A DNA stretch of 64,000 nt. It comes from DSVZ01 sp964568145 (GTDB lineage: Bacteria > Verrucomicrobiota > Verrucomicrobiia > Limisphaerales > J093). The notes under the pieces are model-generated. The model ran no database searches and had not been told where the DNA came from. It saw only the letters and a program-made list of their open reading frames with translations. Made by a program: the position numbers and the translations under genes. Below, piece by piece: positions 31,382 to 40,992 of the stretch. Numbering within the stretch: position 1 is the first letter of the stretch; each line of letters starts with the position of its first letter. The stretch is taken from assembly GCA_964568145.1 (NCBI GenBank), contig CAZMOZ010000022.1:9539-73538 (forward strand), given 5' to 3'.

Positions 31382-31972
31382 ATGAGGCCCGCATCAACCA
31401 ACGCCAGCGCCAACGCCACGACCAACGACGACCTTCTCGTGGTGGCGGTCCAAGGCGGTGATCTCCGGGCCTTTGATCCGTTGGTGGAACGGCACCTGGA
31501 CGCGGTCCACGCCTTCGTCGCGCTGAAGCTGCCCGTGCCGCATCTCGTGGACGAGCTCACCCATGAGACCTTCGTCTTCGCGTTTCGCCACATCGCGGAG
31601 TTCACGCCGGGCACCAGCTTTCGCGCCTGGCTGCGGGCCATCGCCGCCAACAAGATCCGCGCCGAGATTGAACGCCACCTGCGCGAGGAGCGGAACTGCC
31701 TCGCCTACGCCGAACGCCGCGAATTGGACGAGGCGCTCGCCACTCCCGCGACGCCGGATGCGCCCGAAATCGAAGCCCTGCACGCCTGCCTGGATGCCGT
31801 ACCCGACCCCCTGCGCACGCTCCTGAACCTGCGCTATCACGACGAGCATTCGTCGGAAGAAATCGCCACGCGCCTGGGCCGGAGCCTCGCCTGGGTCCGC
31901 ACCACGCTCTGCCGCGTCCGCCAGCAGTTGCGCGACTGCATCGAGCGCAAGCTCAAGCCTGGAACGCCATGA
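31382..31972 (+). CDS. ECF-type RNA polymerase sigma factor
   Basis: Sigma factor of 196 residues. Region 2: AFDPLVERHLDAVHAFVAL, then LVDELTHETFVFAFRHI and FRAWLRAIAANKIRAEIERH. Region 4 includes SSEEIATRLGRSLAWVRTTLCRVRQQL in two helices. Its stop overlaps the start of the FecR-TPR gene in ATGA, the arrangement expected for a sigma factor and its membrane anti-sigma partner. Unlike the other four sigma factors here it is not beside a kinase. Target genes may include the downstream protease and LVIVD protein. Confidence 0.9.
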   Translation: MRPASTNASANATTNDDLLVVAVQGGDLRAFDPLVERHLDAVHAFVALKLPVPHLVDELTHETFVFAFRHIAEFTPGTSFRAWLRAIAANKIRAEIERHLREERNCLAYAERRELDEALATPATPDAPEIEALHACLDAVPDPLRTLLNLRYHDEHSSEEIATRLGRSLAWVRTTLCRVRQQLRDCIERKLKPGTP

Positions 31973-34900
31973 TCTCCCCGGACCAGATCGCGGCCTATCT
32001 CGACGACGCGCTCGAGCACACAGAGCGCGCCGCCGTGGAAAGCGCCCTCGAAGAACACCCGGAAGCGTGGCGGGACGTGCTCGATCAACGTCGGCTGGAC
32101 CGCCTCCTCCGCGTGACCCTGGCCCCGGCAAGCCAACGGGAGCGGCTCAAGGCATCCGTGCTCGCTGCCGTGGATGGGACCTCGCCTGAAAAACTCCGTG
32201 CCGACGTCCTGGCCGACACCTCCGACCGGGTGATCATGCCGGCCACGGCGGACCCTGCCGTGGCTGGAGCCGGGTGGCGGCCGTGGCGCGCCCGGCTGGC
32301 GGCCTTGCTCCCTCGCCTCCCTGTGCCCCGATTCGCGGCCGTAGCCATGGTCGCAGTCGCTGTGGTGGCCGTCGCTTGGTTCCTCTTCGGCCCTTCCCTT
32401 GCCCGGCCGGTCGTCATCGGCGAACTGGCCGTCGTCGTCGGACAACCCATCGTGCGGGACGCCGCCGGGCGCTCGACCCTTGTCCCTCGACCCTCGACGC
32501 CGGTCCACCTCGGCGACCGCCTCGAGACCGGCGACGCGGACAAGGTCGAGTTGCGGTTTCTCGACGGCACCACCCTGCGCCTGGGATTCAACACGGCGGT
32601 CGAACTGCCCAATCCGAAATCCGGAATCCGAAATCCGAAATCCCCCCTTGCTCGCCCTCCTGAAATCCGCCTGCTTCGCGGCCAAGTGTGGACGAAGGTC
32701 GAGAAGACCACGAATGCGCCGCAATACGCCGTGGTCACGGAAGCCGCCACGGCCGTCGCCCGCGGCACCGAGTTTGGGGTGAGGCTCCATCGCCCCTACG
32801 CCAGCGACCCGAAGTCTGAAGTCCGAAATCCGAAATCCGAAGTTCCCCTGCTGGCCGTGCTCACGGTGAAAGAAGGCGCGGTGGATTTCTTCAACGCCTT
32901 CGGTTCGGTCCAGGCCACGGCCATGACCGAGTCCACCGCCCGTGCCGATGCCGCGCCCACCGAGCCGCGGCGGCTGCAGACGCTCCAGACGGTGCAACTG
33001 GATTCCGGCGCCACCTGGTCGCTGGTGACGTTGCCGCTGGACTGGCCCGAGGCGGCGGAAAAGCTCGTCGGAGGCGGCGGTTCGCTGGGCTGGCAATTGC
33101 ACGAAGTGCCCGGCACGAACGGCCAGCCGGAGGTCCGGATCGCCCGGCTCCCGGCCGCGTCCGCCGCCGCCGGTGCCGGTTTGCGTTTGGGTGATGACAT
33201 TGTCGGCGTGGATGGTCAGGTCGTCACGAACGCCCGCCAGGTTTCCGGCGCCATCCTGTTCCGACCCGGCGGCGCCGTGAACTTCCGCGTGCGGCGGGAC
33301 GCGGGCGAGCAGGTTGTGGCGGTGGCGGTCACGGCGGAAACCAATTCGCTCCGTGGCCCGGTCCTTCCCGCCGAAGCCACCGCCTCCTTGACCGCCCTGC
33401 TGGGCGAGTGGCTCGCCGCACCGGCCGGCACAAACGCCGCAGCCGAAGCGCGACGGTTGGAGCAGGTCGCTTCCCTCACCCGCCCTGCGGGCACCTTTTC
33501 CCGTCGCACGGGCGAGGCACGGGCTGAAGGCAGCGTCCGGGCCGCCGCCTTCAACCAGTTGGGCGTGGCGTTCGAACTCGAGGACGCTCTTGGCCCCGCC
33601 ATCCGGGCCTACGGCCGCGTAGTGTACCTCGATCCCGACGTGCCGCTCTACCGGTTCAACCTCGGCCTTGCGCTGCGGAAGATCGGCAGTTTCGAACGCG
33701 CCCTCGAGGAGTTCGAGATCGCGGCCCGACTCGAACCCGGTTCCGTCCCGGCCCGCAAGCGGGTCGTCGAGGCCACGTCGCTGCTCGGGCGACACGAGGA
33801 GGCCTTGGCGCTGGCCGAGTCGCTGGTTCAAGCCGCGCCGGCGGACCACGGCGCGTGGGAACTCAAAGCCCAGTTGCTCCTGAAGCTCCAGCGACCCGCC
33901 GATGCCATCCCGCCGGCCCGCCTCGCTGCCGAACTCGACCCGGACTGCCCGGTCGCCCACGCCTATCTGGCGGAAGCCTATCACGCCGCCGGGCGACTCG
34001 CCGAGGCCCGGGCGGCTTATACCGAAGCGCTCGAGCGCGCCCCGTTCGAGGCCGCATTCCACGTGAACCTCGGCACGCTCCAACGCGATCTCGGCCAAAC
34101 GGCGGACGCTGAGCGGAGCTTCCGCCGCGCGCTCGAGTTGCGCCCCGACTTCGCCCTCGCTCACTTCAACCTCGGCAACCTCCTGGCCGAACGGCGCGAC
34201 TTCGCCGCCGCGGCCGCCGCGTTCGAGCAGGTATGTCAGCTCGATCCCGCCGATGCGCGGGCGCACTGGCGGCACGGCGACATGCTGCTCAAGCTGCGCC
34301 GGTTTGAAGCCGCCGAACGCGCCTACCGCTCCGCCCTCGAGGTTTCGCCGAACGATCCGGAAGCCTTCTACGGCCTGGGCGAGTTGTACCGTCTCCAGGG
34401 CCGTTCCGCCGACGCGGAGCGCGCCTACCGCCGGGCCATCGAACTCAAGCCCGACTACGCCGCCGCCCACACCGCCCTGGGCATCGTGTTCTGCGAGCGG
34501 GGCGACGTGGACGAGGCCGAACGTCTCTACCGCCGGGCCATCGAACTCGAGCCCGCCGAGGCCGCGCCTTACCACAATCTCGGCACGTTGTATCGCGAAG
34601 CACGCGGCGACCTGGACGCCGCTGAACGCTGGTTCCGCGAGGCGCTGCGCCTCAGCCCCGACAGTCCCGATTCCGTGGCGGGCCTCGGTCTCGTGGCCGT
34701 GAGTCGCGGCGAGCTGGCGGAAGCCGAACGGCTCCTGCGCCGCGCCTGGGAAGCCGCGCCGGACGTTTCCGCGAACAACAACAACCTGGGCGAAGTCCTG
34801 CGTGAGCGCGGCCGCCCGGACGAAGCCGAACCCCTCTACCGCAAGGCGCTCGAACTCGATCCCGACAATCCCGCTCCTTACGGCAACCTCGGCATCATCT

Positions 34901-35367
34901 ACGCGGAGCGGAAGCAATTCGTTGAAGCGGAGAAAACCTTCCGCGCCCTGCTCGACCGTACCAGCGGCAACGCCCGACTCCCTGCGCTGGTCAACCTGGC
35001 CATGGTGTGCGGCGAACAGGGCAAGCTCGACGAGGCCGAGGGTCTCCTCCGCCAGGCGTTGGAGCTCGCGCCCAACCACCCGCGCGTTGCCAACGCCCTG
35101 GCCGGCTTCCTCGCGGATCACCAGATCAAACTCGACGAGGCGCTGACCCTGGCCACCCGCGCCGCAGAAACCGCACCCAACGAACCCAACTTCCTCGACA
35201 CCCTCGGCTGGGTCCAGGCCCAGCGGGGCGACCTCGACACCGCCGAGCGCACCCTCCAGCGCGCGCTCGATCTGGCCGGCGAGGAACCGCCCGCGGACGA
35301 GATCCGCAAACACCTGGATCAGGTGCGTGAGCGGAAGATCTCCTCAAGCACTCAACCCAACCCGTAA
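31969..35367 (+). CDS. Membrane regulator with anti-sigma-like N-terminus, FecR domain, PDZ domain and TPR array
   Basis: Protein of 1,132 residues. Residues 1-110 resemble the helical cytoplasmic part of FecR-type anti-sigma proteins (ISPDQIAAYLDDAL, EEHPEAWRDVL). One transmembrane helix follows at 123-140. Residues 150-310 form a FecR domain, with GDRLETGDADKVELRF and GTEFGVRL. A PDZ-like domain follows near 385-440 (LRLGDDIVGVDGQVV). From about 500 to the end are some 17 TPR units, many of the form AERxYRRAIELxPDxAxAH. Three short insertions inside the FecR domain (167-177, 214-225, 280-291) are encoded by heptamer repeats. Translationally coupled to the sigma gene, so probably its regulator, sensing an extracytoplasmic signal. 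Confidence 0.82.
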   Translation: MISPDQIAAYLDDALEHTERAAVESALEEHPEAWRDVLDQRRLDRLLRVTLAPASQRERLKASVLAAVDGTSPEKLRADVLADTSDRVIMPATADPAVAGAGWRPWRARLAALLPRLPVPRFAAVAMVAVAVVAVAWFLFGPSLARPVVIGELAVVVGQPIVRDAAGRSTLVPRPSTPVHLGDRLETGDADKVELRFLDGTTLRLGFNTAVELPNPKSGIRNPKSPLARPPEIRLLRGQVWTKVEKTTNAPQYAVVTEAATAVARGTEFGVRLHRPYASDPKSEVRNPKSEVPLLAVLTVKEGAVDFFNAFGSVQATAMTESTARADAAPTEPRRLQTLQTVQLDSGATWSLVTLPLDWPEAAEKLVGGGGSLGWQLHEVPGTNGQPEVRIARLPAASAAAGAGLRLGDDIVGVDGQVVTNARQVSGAILFRPGGAVNFRVRRDAGEQVVAVAVTAETNSLRGPVLPAEATASLTALLGEWLAAPAGTNAAAEARRLEQVASLTRPAGTFSRRTGEARAEGSVRAAAFNQLGVAFELEDALGPAIRAYGRVVYLDPDVPLYRFNLGLALRKIGSFERALEEFEIAARLEPGSVPARKRVVEATSLLGRHEEALALAESLVQAAPADHGAWELKAQLLLKLQRPADAIPPARLAAELDPDCPVAHAYLAEAYHAAGRLAEARAAYTEALERAPFEAAFHVNLGTLQRDLGQTADAERSFRRALELRPDFALAHFNLGNLLAERRDFAAAAAAFEQVCQLDPADARAHWRHGDMLLKLRRFEAAERAYRSALEVSPNDPEAFYGLGELYRLQGRSADAERAYRRAIELKPDYAAAHTALGIVFCERGDVDEAERLYRRAIELEPAEAAPYHNLGTLYREARGDLDAAERWFREALRLSPDSPDSVAGLGLVAVSRGELAEAERLLRRAWEAAPDVSANNNNLGEVLRERGRPDEAEPLYRKALELDPDNPAPYGNLGIIYAERKQFVEAEKTFRALLDRTSGNARLPALVNLAMVCGEQGKLDEAEGLLRQALELAPNHPRVANALAGFLADHQIKLDEALTLATRAAETAPNEPNFLDTLGWVQAQRGDLDTAERTLQRALDLAGEEPPADEIRKHLDQVRERKISSSTQPNP
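32472..32499. repeat. In-frame heptamer repeat, CCTCGAC type
   Basis: Imperfect 7-bp units around CCTCGAC inside the FecR-domain coding region; on the other strand they read GTCGAGG, close to the GTCGAAG units at 6645. They encode a Ser/Thr/Pro/Arg-rich loop. Confidence 0.45.
32611..32643. repeat. In-frame heptamer repeat, (AATCCGA)n, copy 1
   Basis: Four to five units of AATCCGA/AATCCGG in the FecR-TPR gene, translated as an NPKSGIRNPKS loop. Same unit as at 32808 and 50539. Confidence 0.75.
32808..32844. repeat. In-frame heptamer repeat, (AATCCGA)n, copy 2
   Basis: Units of GAAGTCT, GAAGTCC, GAAATCC and GAAATCC in the same FecR domain, translated as DPKSEVRNPKSE. The reading frame is kept. 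Confidence 0.75.
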
Positions 35368-35372
35368 ACCTC

Positions 35373-37154
35373 ATGAAAACAACAACCAAACATCGCCAAC
35401 ACCCTAGTCTCAGGGCGGCCACGCTGTGGACTCTCGCCCTCATCTCGGGCGCAACCGTCATCACTCAAGCTCAGGCGCTTCCGCCGGTGCCCATCGCGCC
35501 AGGCGGCCCGCTCCACGCCCCGGGCGAAGTCCTCGTCCAGTTCCGGAACACCGTCACTCAGGGGGAAGCCAACGACGCCTTCCGACGTGCCGGCCTGGGC
35601 CTGCTCAAACACATCCGCACCCCGGCGATGGCCGACCGCGGCCACCTCGGCGTCGTGCGCGCGCTCACCGCCCTGCCGGTGCCCGTGGCTGTGCAGTTGC
35701 TGAATCGCCTGCCCGGCGTCGAGTTCGCCGAGCCGAACTGGGTCGTCACCCGCGAAGCGGAATCCAATGACCCCTTCTACGCGGATCCGCTCTCGCCTGG
35801 TCCCCTCTGGGGCCTTTACGGCGACGATGTTCCGTCGCCCGTTGGACCCACGGGCACGACCACGGCCTATGGAACCCAGGCCGAGAAGGCCTGGGCCGCC
35901 GGCTTCACCGGATCGTCTGAGGTGCTCGTGGGCATCGTGGACGGCGGCCTCCAGTTGGATCACCCCGACCTCGCGGCGAACATCTGGACCAATCCGGATG
36001 AGATTCCGGACAACGGCATTGACGACGACGCCAATGGTTACGTGGACGACGTGCATGGGTGGAATGCTTACGACAACAACGGCAACGTGTGGCACGTGGA
36101 CGACGTAACCGACACCCACGGCACACACGTGGCGGGCACCATCGGCGCCGTGGGCGGCAACGGTCTGGGCGTGGCCGGCGTGAACTGGAACGTCAAGCTC
36201 GTGGCTGGGAAAATCTTCGGCCAGGGATATACCTCGGACGCCATCGAAGCCATTGACTACCTGACCTCGCTCAAGACGCGCAAAGGCCTGGACCTGGTGG
36301 CAGTGAATCATTCCTGGGGCGGTTACGGCTTCAGCCAGGCGCTGCTCGACGCCTTCAACCGCGCCGCCCAGGCGGGCATCCTGTCGGTAGCCTCCGCCGG
36401 GAACGACGCCGCCGACAACGATGCGACTCCGCGCTATCCCACCGGCTACGACACCACGCCGGTGGCCGGTTACGACGCCATCATCTCCGTGGCCGCGATC
36501 AGCCGCGTGGGCGCCAGGTCGAGTTTCTCGAACTACGGCCGCACCTCGGTGGACCTCGGGGCTCCCGGTGGCGAGCGGGTGGACGTGAACGACCCGAGCC
36601 TCCACGACCCGGACTACGAAATCGTCTCGACGGTTCCCCCGAGCACCTACGGCTACAAGCGGGGCACCTCGATGGCCGCGCCGCACGTGACCGGCGCCAT
36701 CGCGCTCTACGCGGCGGCCTATCCGCAGGCTTCCGCCGAGCAAATCCGCTACGACCTGCTGGTGACCGGCGTGCGCCCACTGACGAGCCTGCAGGGGGTC
36801 ACGGTGACCGGCGGCACGCTCGATATCTGGACGATGGTGGACCCCAACTACGCTCCCCCGGCGCTGCCGACCAAGCCCGCGGCACCATCGAATCTCAGTG
36901 CCACGGCCTTGAGTGCGGGCAAGGGAGTGTCGCTGACCTGGTCGGATCGCTCCAACAACGAAATCGGTTTCACCATCGAACGTCGCACCACCAGCACCAG
37001 CCCCTGGCAAATCCTCGCCACGACGAATCCGAACGCCACCAAGTTCACCGACGCCACCGCCGCCCGGCGCACGACCTACACCTACCGCGTCCGGGCGATC
37101 AACGTCGCCGGCAGTTCGCCCTACTCAAGCACCGTCACCGTCAAGACCAAGTGA
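35373..37154 (+). CDS. Secreted S8 subtilisin-like serine protease with fibronectin type III tail
   Basis: Extracellular protease of 593 residues. A signal peptide (LWTLALISGATVITQAQA) is followed by an inhibitor-I9-like propeptide (GEVLVQFRNTVTQGEAN to LPGVEFAEPNWVV). The catalytic triad is D190 (GIVDGGLQLDHPDL; Gly replaces the usual Ser/Thr after Asp), H249 (DTHGTHVAGT) and S433 (GTSMAAPHVTG), with N344 (SAGND) as the oxyanion-hole residue. An fn3 domain occupies about 505-593 (PAAPSNLSATALS ... TYRVRAINVAG). All catalytic residues are present, so activity is expected. It lies 5 nt after the FecR-TPR gene, probably in the same operon and possibly controlled by that sigma factor. Confidence 0.9.
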   Translation: MKTTTKHRQHPSLRAATLWTLALISGATVITQAQALPPVPIAPGGPLHAPGEVLVQFRNTVTQGEANDAFRRAGLGLLKHIRTPAMADRGHLGVVRALTALPVPVAVQLLNRLPGVEFAEPNWVVTREAESNDPFYADPLSPGPLWGLYGDDVPSPVGPTGTTTAYGTQAEKAWAAGFTGSSEVLVGIVDGGLQLDHPDLAANIWTNPDEIPDNGIDDDANGYVDDVHGWNAYDNNGNVWHVDDVTDTHGTHVAGTIGAVGGNGLGVAGVNWNVKLVAGKIFGQGYTSDAIEAIDYLTSLKTRKGLDLVAVNHSWGGYGFSQALLDAFNRAAQAGILSVASAGNDAADNDATPRYPTGYDTTPVAGYDAIISVAAISRVGARSSFSNYGRTSVDLGAPGGERVDVNDPSLHDPDYEIVSTVPPSTYGYKRGTSMAAPHVTGAIALYAAAYPQASAEQIRYDLLVTGVRPLTSLQGVTVTGGTLDIWTMVDPNYAPPALPTKPAAPSNLSATALSAGKGVSLTWSDRSNNEIGFTIERRTTSTSPWQILATTNPNATKFTDATAARRTTYTYRVRAINVAGSSPYSSTVTVKTK

Positions 37155-37206
37155 GAACCGTCATGCGCGCCTTTAGCCTTCGCTTCACAGCACGCGCCCG
37201 ATCCCG

Positions 37207-37365
37207 TTGGGGAGCGCACGCGCCCTCGCGTGCTGTCTTCGGCGCTCTCGCCGAAAGGCCCGTCGCCGCACCCGACCCTTCCGCGTCCGGCAATGGGTGC
37301 ATCCAGTCGCGCGGGACGCGTGGGTGCGTCCGGCGACACCCCGGGGCGGGTGTGCCCGCCGGGAC
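37207..37365. repeat. Hairpin-cassette repeat with 4-nt YYCT loops, copy 1
   Basis: Starts TTGGGGAGCGCAC and contains two perfect hairpins: CACGCG-CCCT-CGCGTG (37217-37232) and TTCGGCG-CTCT-CGCCGAA (37238-37255). It ends in a CCCCGGGGCGGGTGTGCCCGCC region. The first hairpin is identical to one at 47416. It fills most of the 263-nt gap before the LVIVD gene. Confidence 0.65.
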
Positions 37366-37417
37366 CGGAGGGTTGCCCGATTGCGGAATCGCGAACAGCA
37401 ACCAAGCTCCCCCACGC

Positions 37418-40400
37418 ATGAAGCGACTCTACAACTGCATCCCGCTCCGGCTGGCGCTCACGGCCCGCCTGGCCGCGTTGGCCCTCATCGGGTTGGTCGG
37501 GTATGGGGCCACAACCGCCGACCTTGACCTCACCCCGCTGGGGGGCTGGCCGGAGTTGCAGCTCAGGCCCACCATCTACGGCGTGCCAGACGGGGCTCTC
37601 GCCAACGGGCGATTCTTTCAGCCCGGCGTGCACCGGGGCGGCCCGGCGTTGCTGGCACTGGAACCGCGCGGCGCGAACCCATTCCAGTTGGTCGGCGCGC
37701 TACCCCTGCCGCACATCATTCGCCTCGCGATCACGGGGCACCACGCCATCATCGTCGGCTCCGGTCGGTTGTTCGTCGTTGACATCTCGGATCCGTCGCA
37801 ACTCCAGATCGAAGGCATGGTCTGGATCGGCTGGGTCGACTACGAACCGGGTGTTCCTCTGGCGCTGTCTGGAACCCACGCCTACGTGGTTCGGAGCACG
37901 AATCCCTCGGACTTGCCCGGAGCCTCGCCCGCCCGGATCACGGTGGTGGACTTCAGCGATCCGACGAATCCCCGCATCGTCGGCGAACAGACCTTTCCCC
38001 CAACGGCCGCAACCGCGTTCTGGTTGTCGGAGGCTGCGGCGGCCGATGGGGTGCTCTGCGTAGCCAGCAGCAGCACGGACTGGGAATCACCGGTCCAGGT
38101 GGTTCTCGACATCTTCGATCTCCGCGATCCCGCGCAACCCCGGTGGGTCGGCAAGCACGAGGCAGCCAAGACGGAGAACATCCATGCGCTGGCCTTGGTG
38201 GGGCGGCGCGCTTACTGGGCGCCGTTCGCGTTCTCCGGAACAACCCGTTTGACGAAACTGCAGGTTGTTGACCTGACCGATCCGGCGGCGCCGAAGCTCC
38301 TGGGAACGTACAGCACCACGGGGGAAGTGATGAACCTGGCGGCCAACGAGCGATATGTGTACGGCGCCAAGACCATCCAGACCAGTACCGGAGAAGGGTC
38401 CGCCGTTGACATCGTGGATGTCGGCGATCCCGCCGCGCCAAAGCGTGTCGGGGGATCAACGGTGAAGACCTTCGACTCCGAGCCCACCCTATATATCGAA
38501 GGTGGGTTGATGGTCGTCAGATCGTTTTACAGCGGCACCAGCGCCTATGACATCTCCGAGCCGACAACCATGCGGCGACTGGGCGGGCACAACGACCTTG
38601 GCATGTTGCACTCCACGGTGATCGGGAACCGGGCGTTCGTGGTGGGAATCGGCCACATGAGCATCCTGGACGTGAGTCAGCCCGAAGCGCCGCGCCTGCT
38701 GGGTGCCTATCCGCTGCCGTCCGACCTCGCGCATCTCGGGAAGGTGGTCGTCGCGGGAAACTACGCCTACCTGCCCACGTCGGTGGGGCTCCAGACCATC
38801 GACGTCACGGACCCCGCTGCTCCCCGACGCACCAGCCTCTTTGGCAGTGCCAGGTACTTCACGAGTGCGGCCGTGGAGGGCAATCTCCTTGCGGTCGCGA
38901 GTGTGTACGATGGGGTTTTCTTCCTGGATCTCACCGATCCCGCGAAACCCGTGAGCCGGGGAAGAGCGGATCTGCGGTACATGAACAACTTTTTCGTAGG
39001 GAGGTCCGTGGCCATCTCCGGCCACCACGTCTTCGTCACAAGCGCCGATGACCAGGATTCCAAAACCGGCGTGCTCGAGATCTTCGATGCGAGCGATCCG
39101 TCGTCGCCGCAGTATGTGGGGGCCTACGAAATCCCCGCGGTCGCCCGTGACGTGGACGTGTCCGGCCAGCTTGCGGTGGTGACAAGCTACGTGCCTGGCG
39201 GCGACGCCAGCTTCGCGGAGATCCTGGACATCAGCGATCCGGCCAATGCCGTCCGGTTGGCCTTGCACACCGTGATGCCGGGCAGCCCGGATATCGCGAA
39301 GGTCTCGCTGGCTGGTCATTACGCGATCCTCGGCGGGCCACAGGTGCTGGACCTGACCGATCCTACGAAACCGCGGCAGGTCGCACAGCTAGACGGCGTG
39401 TACGCCACGGGGCCGATCATCGGCGACGTCCTGTTCGCCGGTTTGAACACCTACCGCATGTCCCCGGCGACGTTGCTGCGTTCCCGAACGATCGCGGTCG
39501 GCGGCCAGGCTCTCGCCCTGGGGCTTGCGGGCGATGTGGTGTGGATGGCCTCGGGCTTGACCGGCCTGCAGGCCGTGGATCGCACCAAACCCGACGCCAC
39601 CGCGCTGCTCGGCACCCTGCCTCTGAATGGCAAAGCGTGGGACCTCGCCATCACCGGCGACCACGCGGTGGTCGCCATCGGTCAGGCCGGACTGGCGATT
39701 GTTGACATCAGCGATCCCGCCAACCCACAGCCGCTCGGGGAGTTTGACACCCCCGGTGAGGCACGGGCGGTGGCGGTGTCTGGCAGCACCGCCTGCGTCG
39801 CTGACAATTACGAGGGCCTGCGGGTGGTGGATTTGAGCCAACCGGCGTCGCCGCGGGAACTCAGCCAGTTCGCCACGCCGGGCTACGCCTTGGACGTGGC
39901 CTGGCACGGCACCCACGCGCTGGTGGCGTGTCGCGAGGCCGGGCTTCAAGTGCTCGACCTCGAGGTTCCCGCCCAACCCAAACTCGTGGGCAGCTACCTG
40001 GTCCAGGGCACGGCGGAAGCCGTAACAGTTGTGGGCGACCGTGCTTTCATCGCGGACGGCGTGGAGGGCTTCATGGTGCTGGACGTGAGCGATCCGGCGA
40101 AGCCCAAGCGCGTGGGCCTGGCGCCGGGCAACACGGAGGCGCGCTCCATCGCCGTGGCCGGCCGGTTGGCCTATGTGGCGGATGTCGCCCGTGGCATCCG
40201 GGTCTATGACATCGGCGATCCGACTCGCCCGCGCGAAGTGGGCGGCACCTCGGCCGTGAACACGTACCACCTGGCGGTGGCCGGTGATCGGTTGCTGGCC
40301 GCGGCCGGCTCGAGCGGGCTCGCGGAATTCGAGCCCTTCGTCGCGCCGGTGGAGTTGGGCATTGCCCGCTCCGGCGACACGGTGAAGCTCGCGTGGCCAT

Positions 40401-40558
40401 CAAGCGCTGCGGGTTATCGCCTCGAATCCAGCAACGCCCTCAACTCGATGGCCAACTGGCAACCCGAACCCACCGCGCCCGAGCTCGTCGGCGACCAGCA
40501 CGTTGTCACGCTCGAACTTGCGGCCGGGCCGCGATTCTTCCGGTTGAGGAAGCCGTGA
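37418..40558 (+). CDS. Exported LVIVD-repeat protein
   Basis: Protein of 1,046 residues. The start at 37418 is chosen because it opens a signal peptide (LALTARLAALALIGLVGYG), and the open frame upstream lies in a repeat element. The body consists of about 18 repeats of some 42-50 residues ending in motifs such as LQVVDLTDPAAPKLLGTY and LAIVDISDPANPQPLGEF, the LVIVD family, predicted to build a large beta-propeller-like structure. The last 75 residues form a separate beta domain (KLAWPSSAAGYRLESS), seen at the end of several exported proteins here. No enzymatic residues. Probably a surface or periplasmic binding scaffold. Follows the protease, with the hairpin cassette between. Confidence 0.8.
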   Translation: MKRLYNCIPLRLALTARLAALALIGLVGYGATTADLDLTPLGGWPELQLRPTIYGVPDGALANGRFFQPGVHRGGPALLALEPRGANPFQLVGALPLPHIIRLAITGHHAIIVGSGRLFVVDISDPSQLQIEGMVWIGWVDYEPGVPLALSGTHAYVVRSTNPSDLPGASPARITVVDFSDPTNPRIVGEQTFPPTAATAFWLSEAAAADGVLCVASSSTDWESPVQVVLDIFDLRDPAQPRWVGKHEAAKTENIHALALVGRRAYWAPFAFSGTTRLTKLQVVDLTDPAAPKLLGTYSTTGEVMNLAANERYVYGAKTIQTSTGEGSAVDIVDVGDPAAPKRVGGSTVKTFDSEPTLYIEGGLMVVRSFYSGTSAYDISEPTTMRRLGGHNDLGMLHSTVIGNRAFVVGIGHMSILDVSQPEAPRLLGAYPLPSDLAHLGKVVVAGNYAYLPTSVGLQTIDVTDPAAPRRTSLFGSARYFTSAAVEGNLLAVASVYDGVFFLDLTDPAKPVSRGRADLRYMNNFFVGRSVAISGHHVFVTSADDQDSKTGVLEIFDASDPSSPQYVGAYEIPAVARDVDVSGQLAVVTSYVPGGDASFAEILDISDPANAVRLALHTVMPGSPDIAKVSLAGHYAILGGPQVLDLTDPTKPRQVAQLDGVYATGPIIGDVLFAGLNTYRMSPATLLRSRTIAVGGQALALGLAGDVVWMASGLTGLQAVDRTKPDATALLGTLPLNGKAWDLAITGDHAVVAIGQAGLAIVDISDPANPQPLGEFDTPGEARAVAVSGSTACVADNYEGLRVVDLSQPASPRELSQFATPGYALDVAWHGTHALVACREAGLQVLDLEVPAQPKLVGSYLVQGTAEAVTVVGDRAFIADGVEGFMVLDVSDPAKPKRVGLAPGNTEARSIAVAGRLAYVADVARGIRVYDIGDPTRPREVGGTSAVNTYHLAVAGDRLLAAAGSSGLAEFEPFVAPVELGIARSGDTVKLAWPSSAAGYRLESSNALNSMANWQPEPTAPELVGDQHVVTLELAAGPRFFRLRKP

Positions 40559-40581
40559 GCGGCGAGGGTATGAGCGCCGGT

Positions 40582-40992
40582 TCAAACACTATGGAACATC
40601 GCCAGGAAACGGGCAGGCCGCACGATGGGGATGCCAAAGGGCTTTCCCAAGTCCAGCAGGTCGTGATCATAGGTGACGATGACCTGCGCCTTCCCGGCCA
40701 GCGCGGCGGCCAGATAGGGATCATCCCGGTCATCCCGGCTGCGGCGTTTGCCCAGCGGCTGCGGCTCGACGCGGCGGACGTTGTCCAAGTACCAGTCCAG
40801 ACGGGCGGCGGCATGGTGGCGCGGTTGTCGTTCCGCGATGACGCGCACGGCCGTCTCGCGCGTTTCCTCGAGAGTCGCCGCAGTCCCGTAAGCGAACGCC
40901 TGGCGGCGGGCCATTCGGATCAGGCAGAGCCAGCCTTCGCCTTGCCAGCAAATGCCGGCCACGACCACATTGGCATCAAACACGACGCGCAT
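40582..40992 (-). CDS. PIN-domain toxin of a type II toxin-antitoxin pair
   Basis: PIN ribonuclease-type protein of 136 residues. The first strand (MRVVFDANVVVAG) carries D6. Further acidic residues for metal binding occur in ATLEETRE, in DDRDDPYLAAALAG and in TYDHDLLDL, as in the COG1569 PIN subgroup. Such toxins usually cleave RNA using Mg or Mn. Its start overlaps the antitoxin gene by 17 nt on the minus strand, so the two are translated together. The catalytic acids are intact. It sits as a self-contained unit between the LVIVD gene and the pseudopilin gene, typical of a mobile module. Confidence 0.82.
   Translation of the reverse strand: MRVVFDANVVVAGICWQGEGWLCLIRMARRQAFAYGTAATLEETRETAVRVIAERQPRHHAAARLDWYLDNVRRVEPQPLGKRRSRDDRDDPYLAAALAGKAQVIVTYDHDLLDLGKPFGIPIVRPARFLAMFHSV

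Noticed and set aside
31837..35313. 1,158-codon minus-strand open frame opposite the FecR-TPR gene
   Set aside because: Antisense of a TPR gene; repeats in it simply mirror the TPR periodicity and it has no plausible start context.
37151..37417. 90-codon N-terminal extension of the LVIVD protein
   Set aside because: It is made of the hairpin-cassette repeat; a normal signal peptide starts at 37418.
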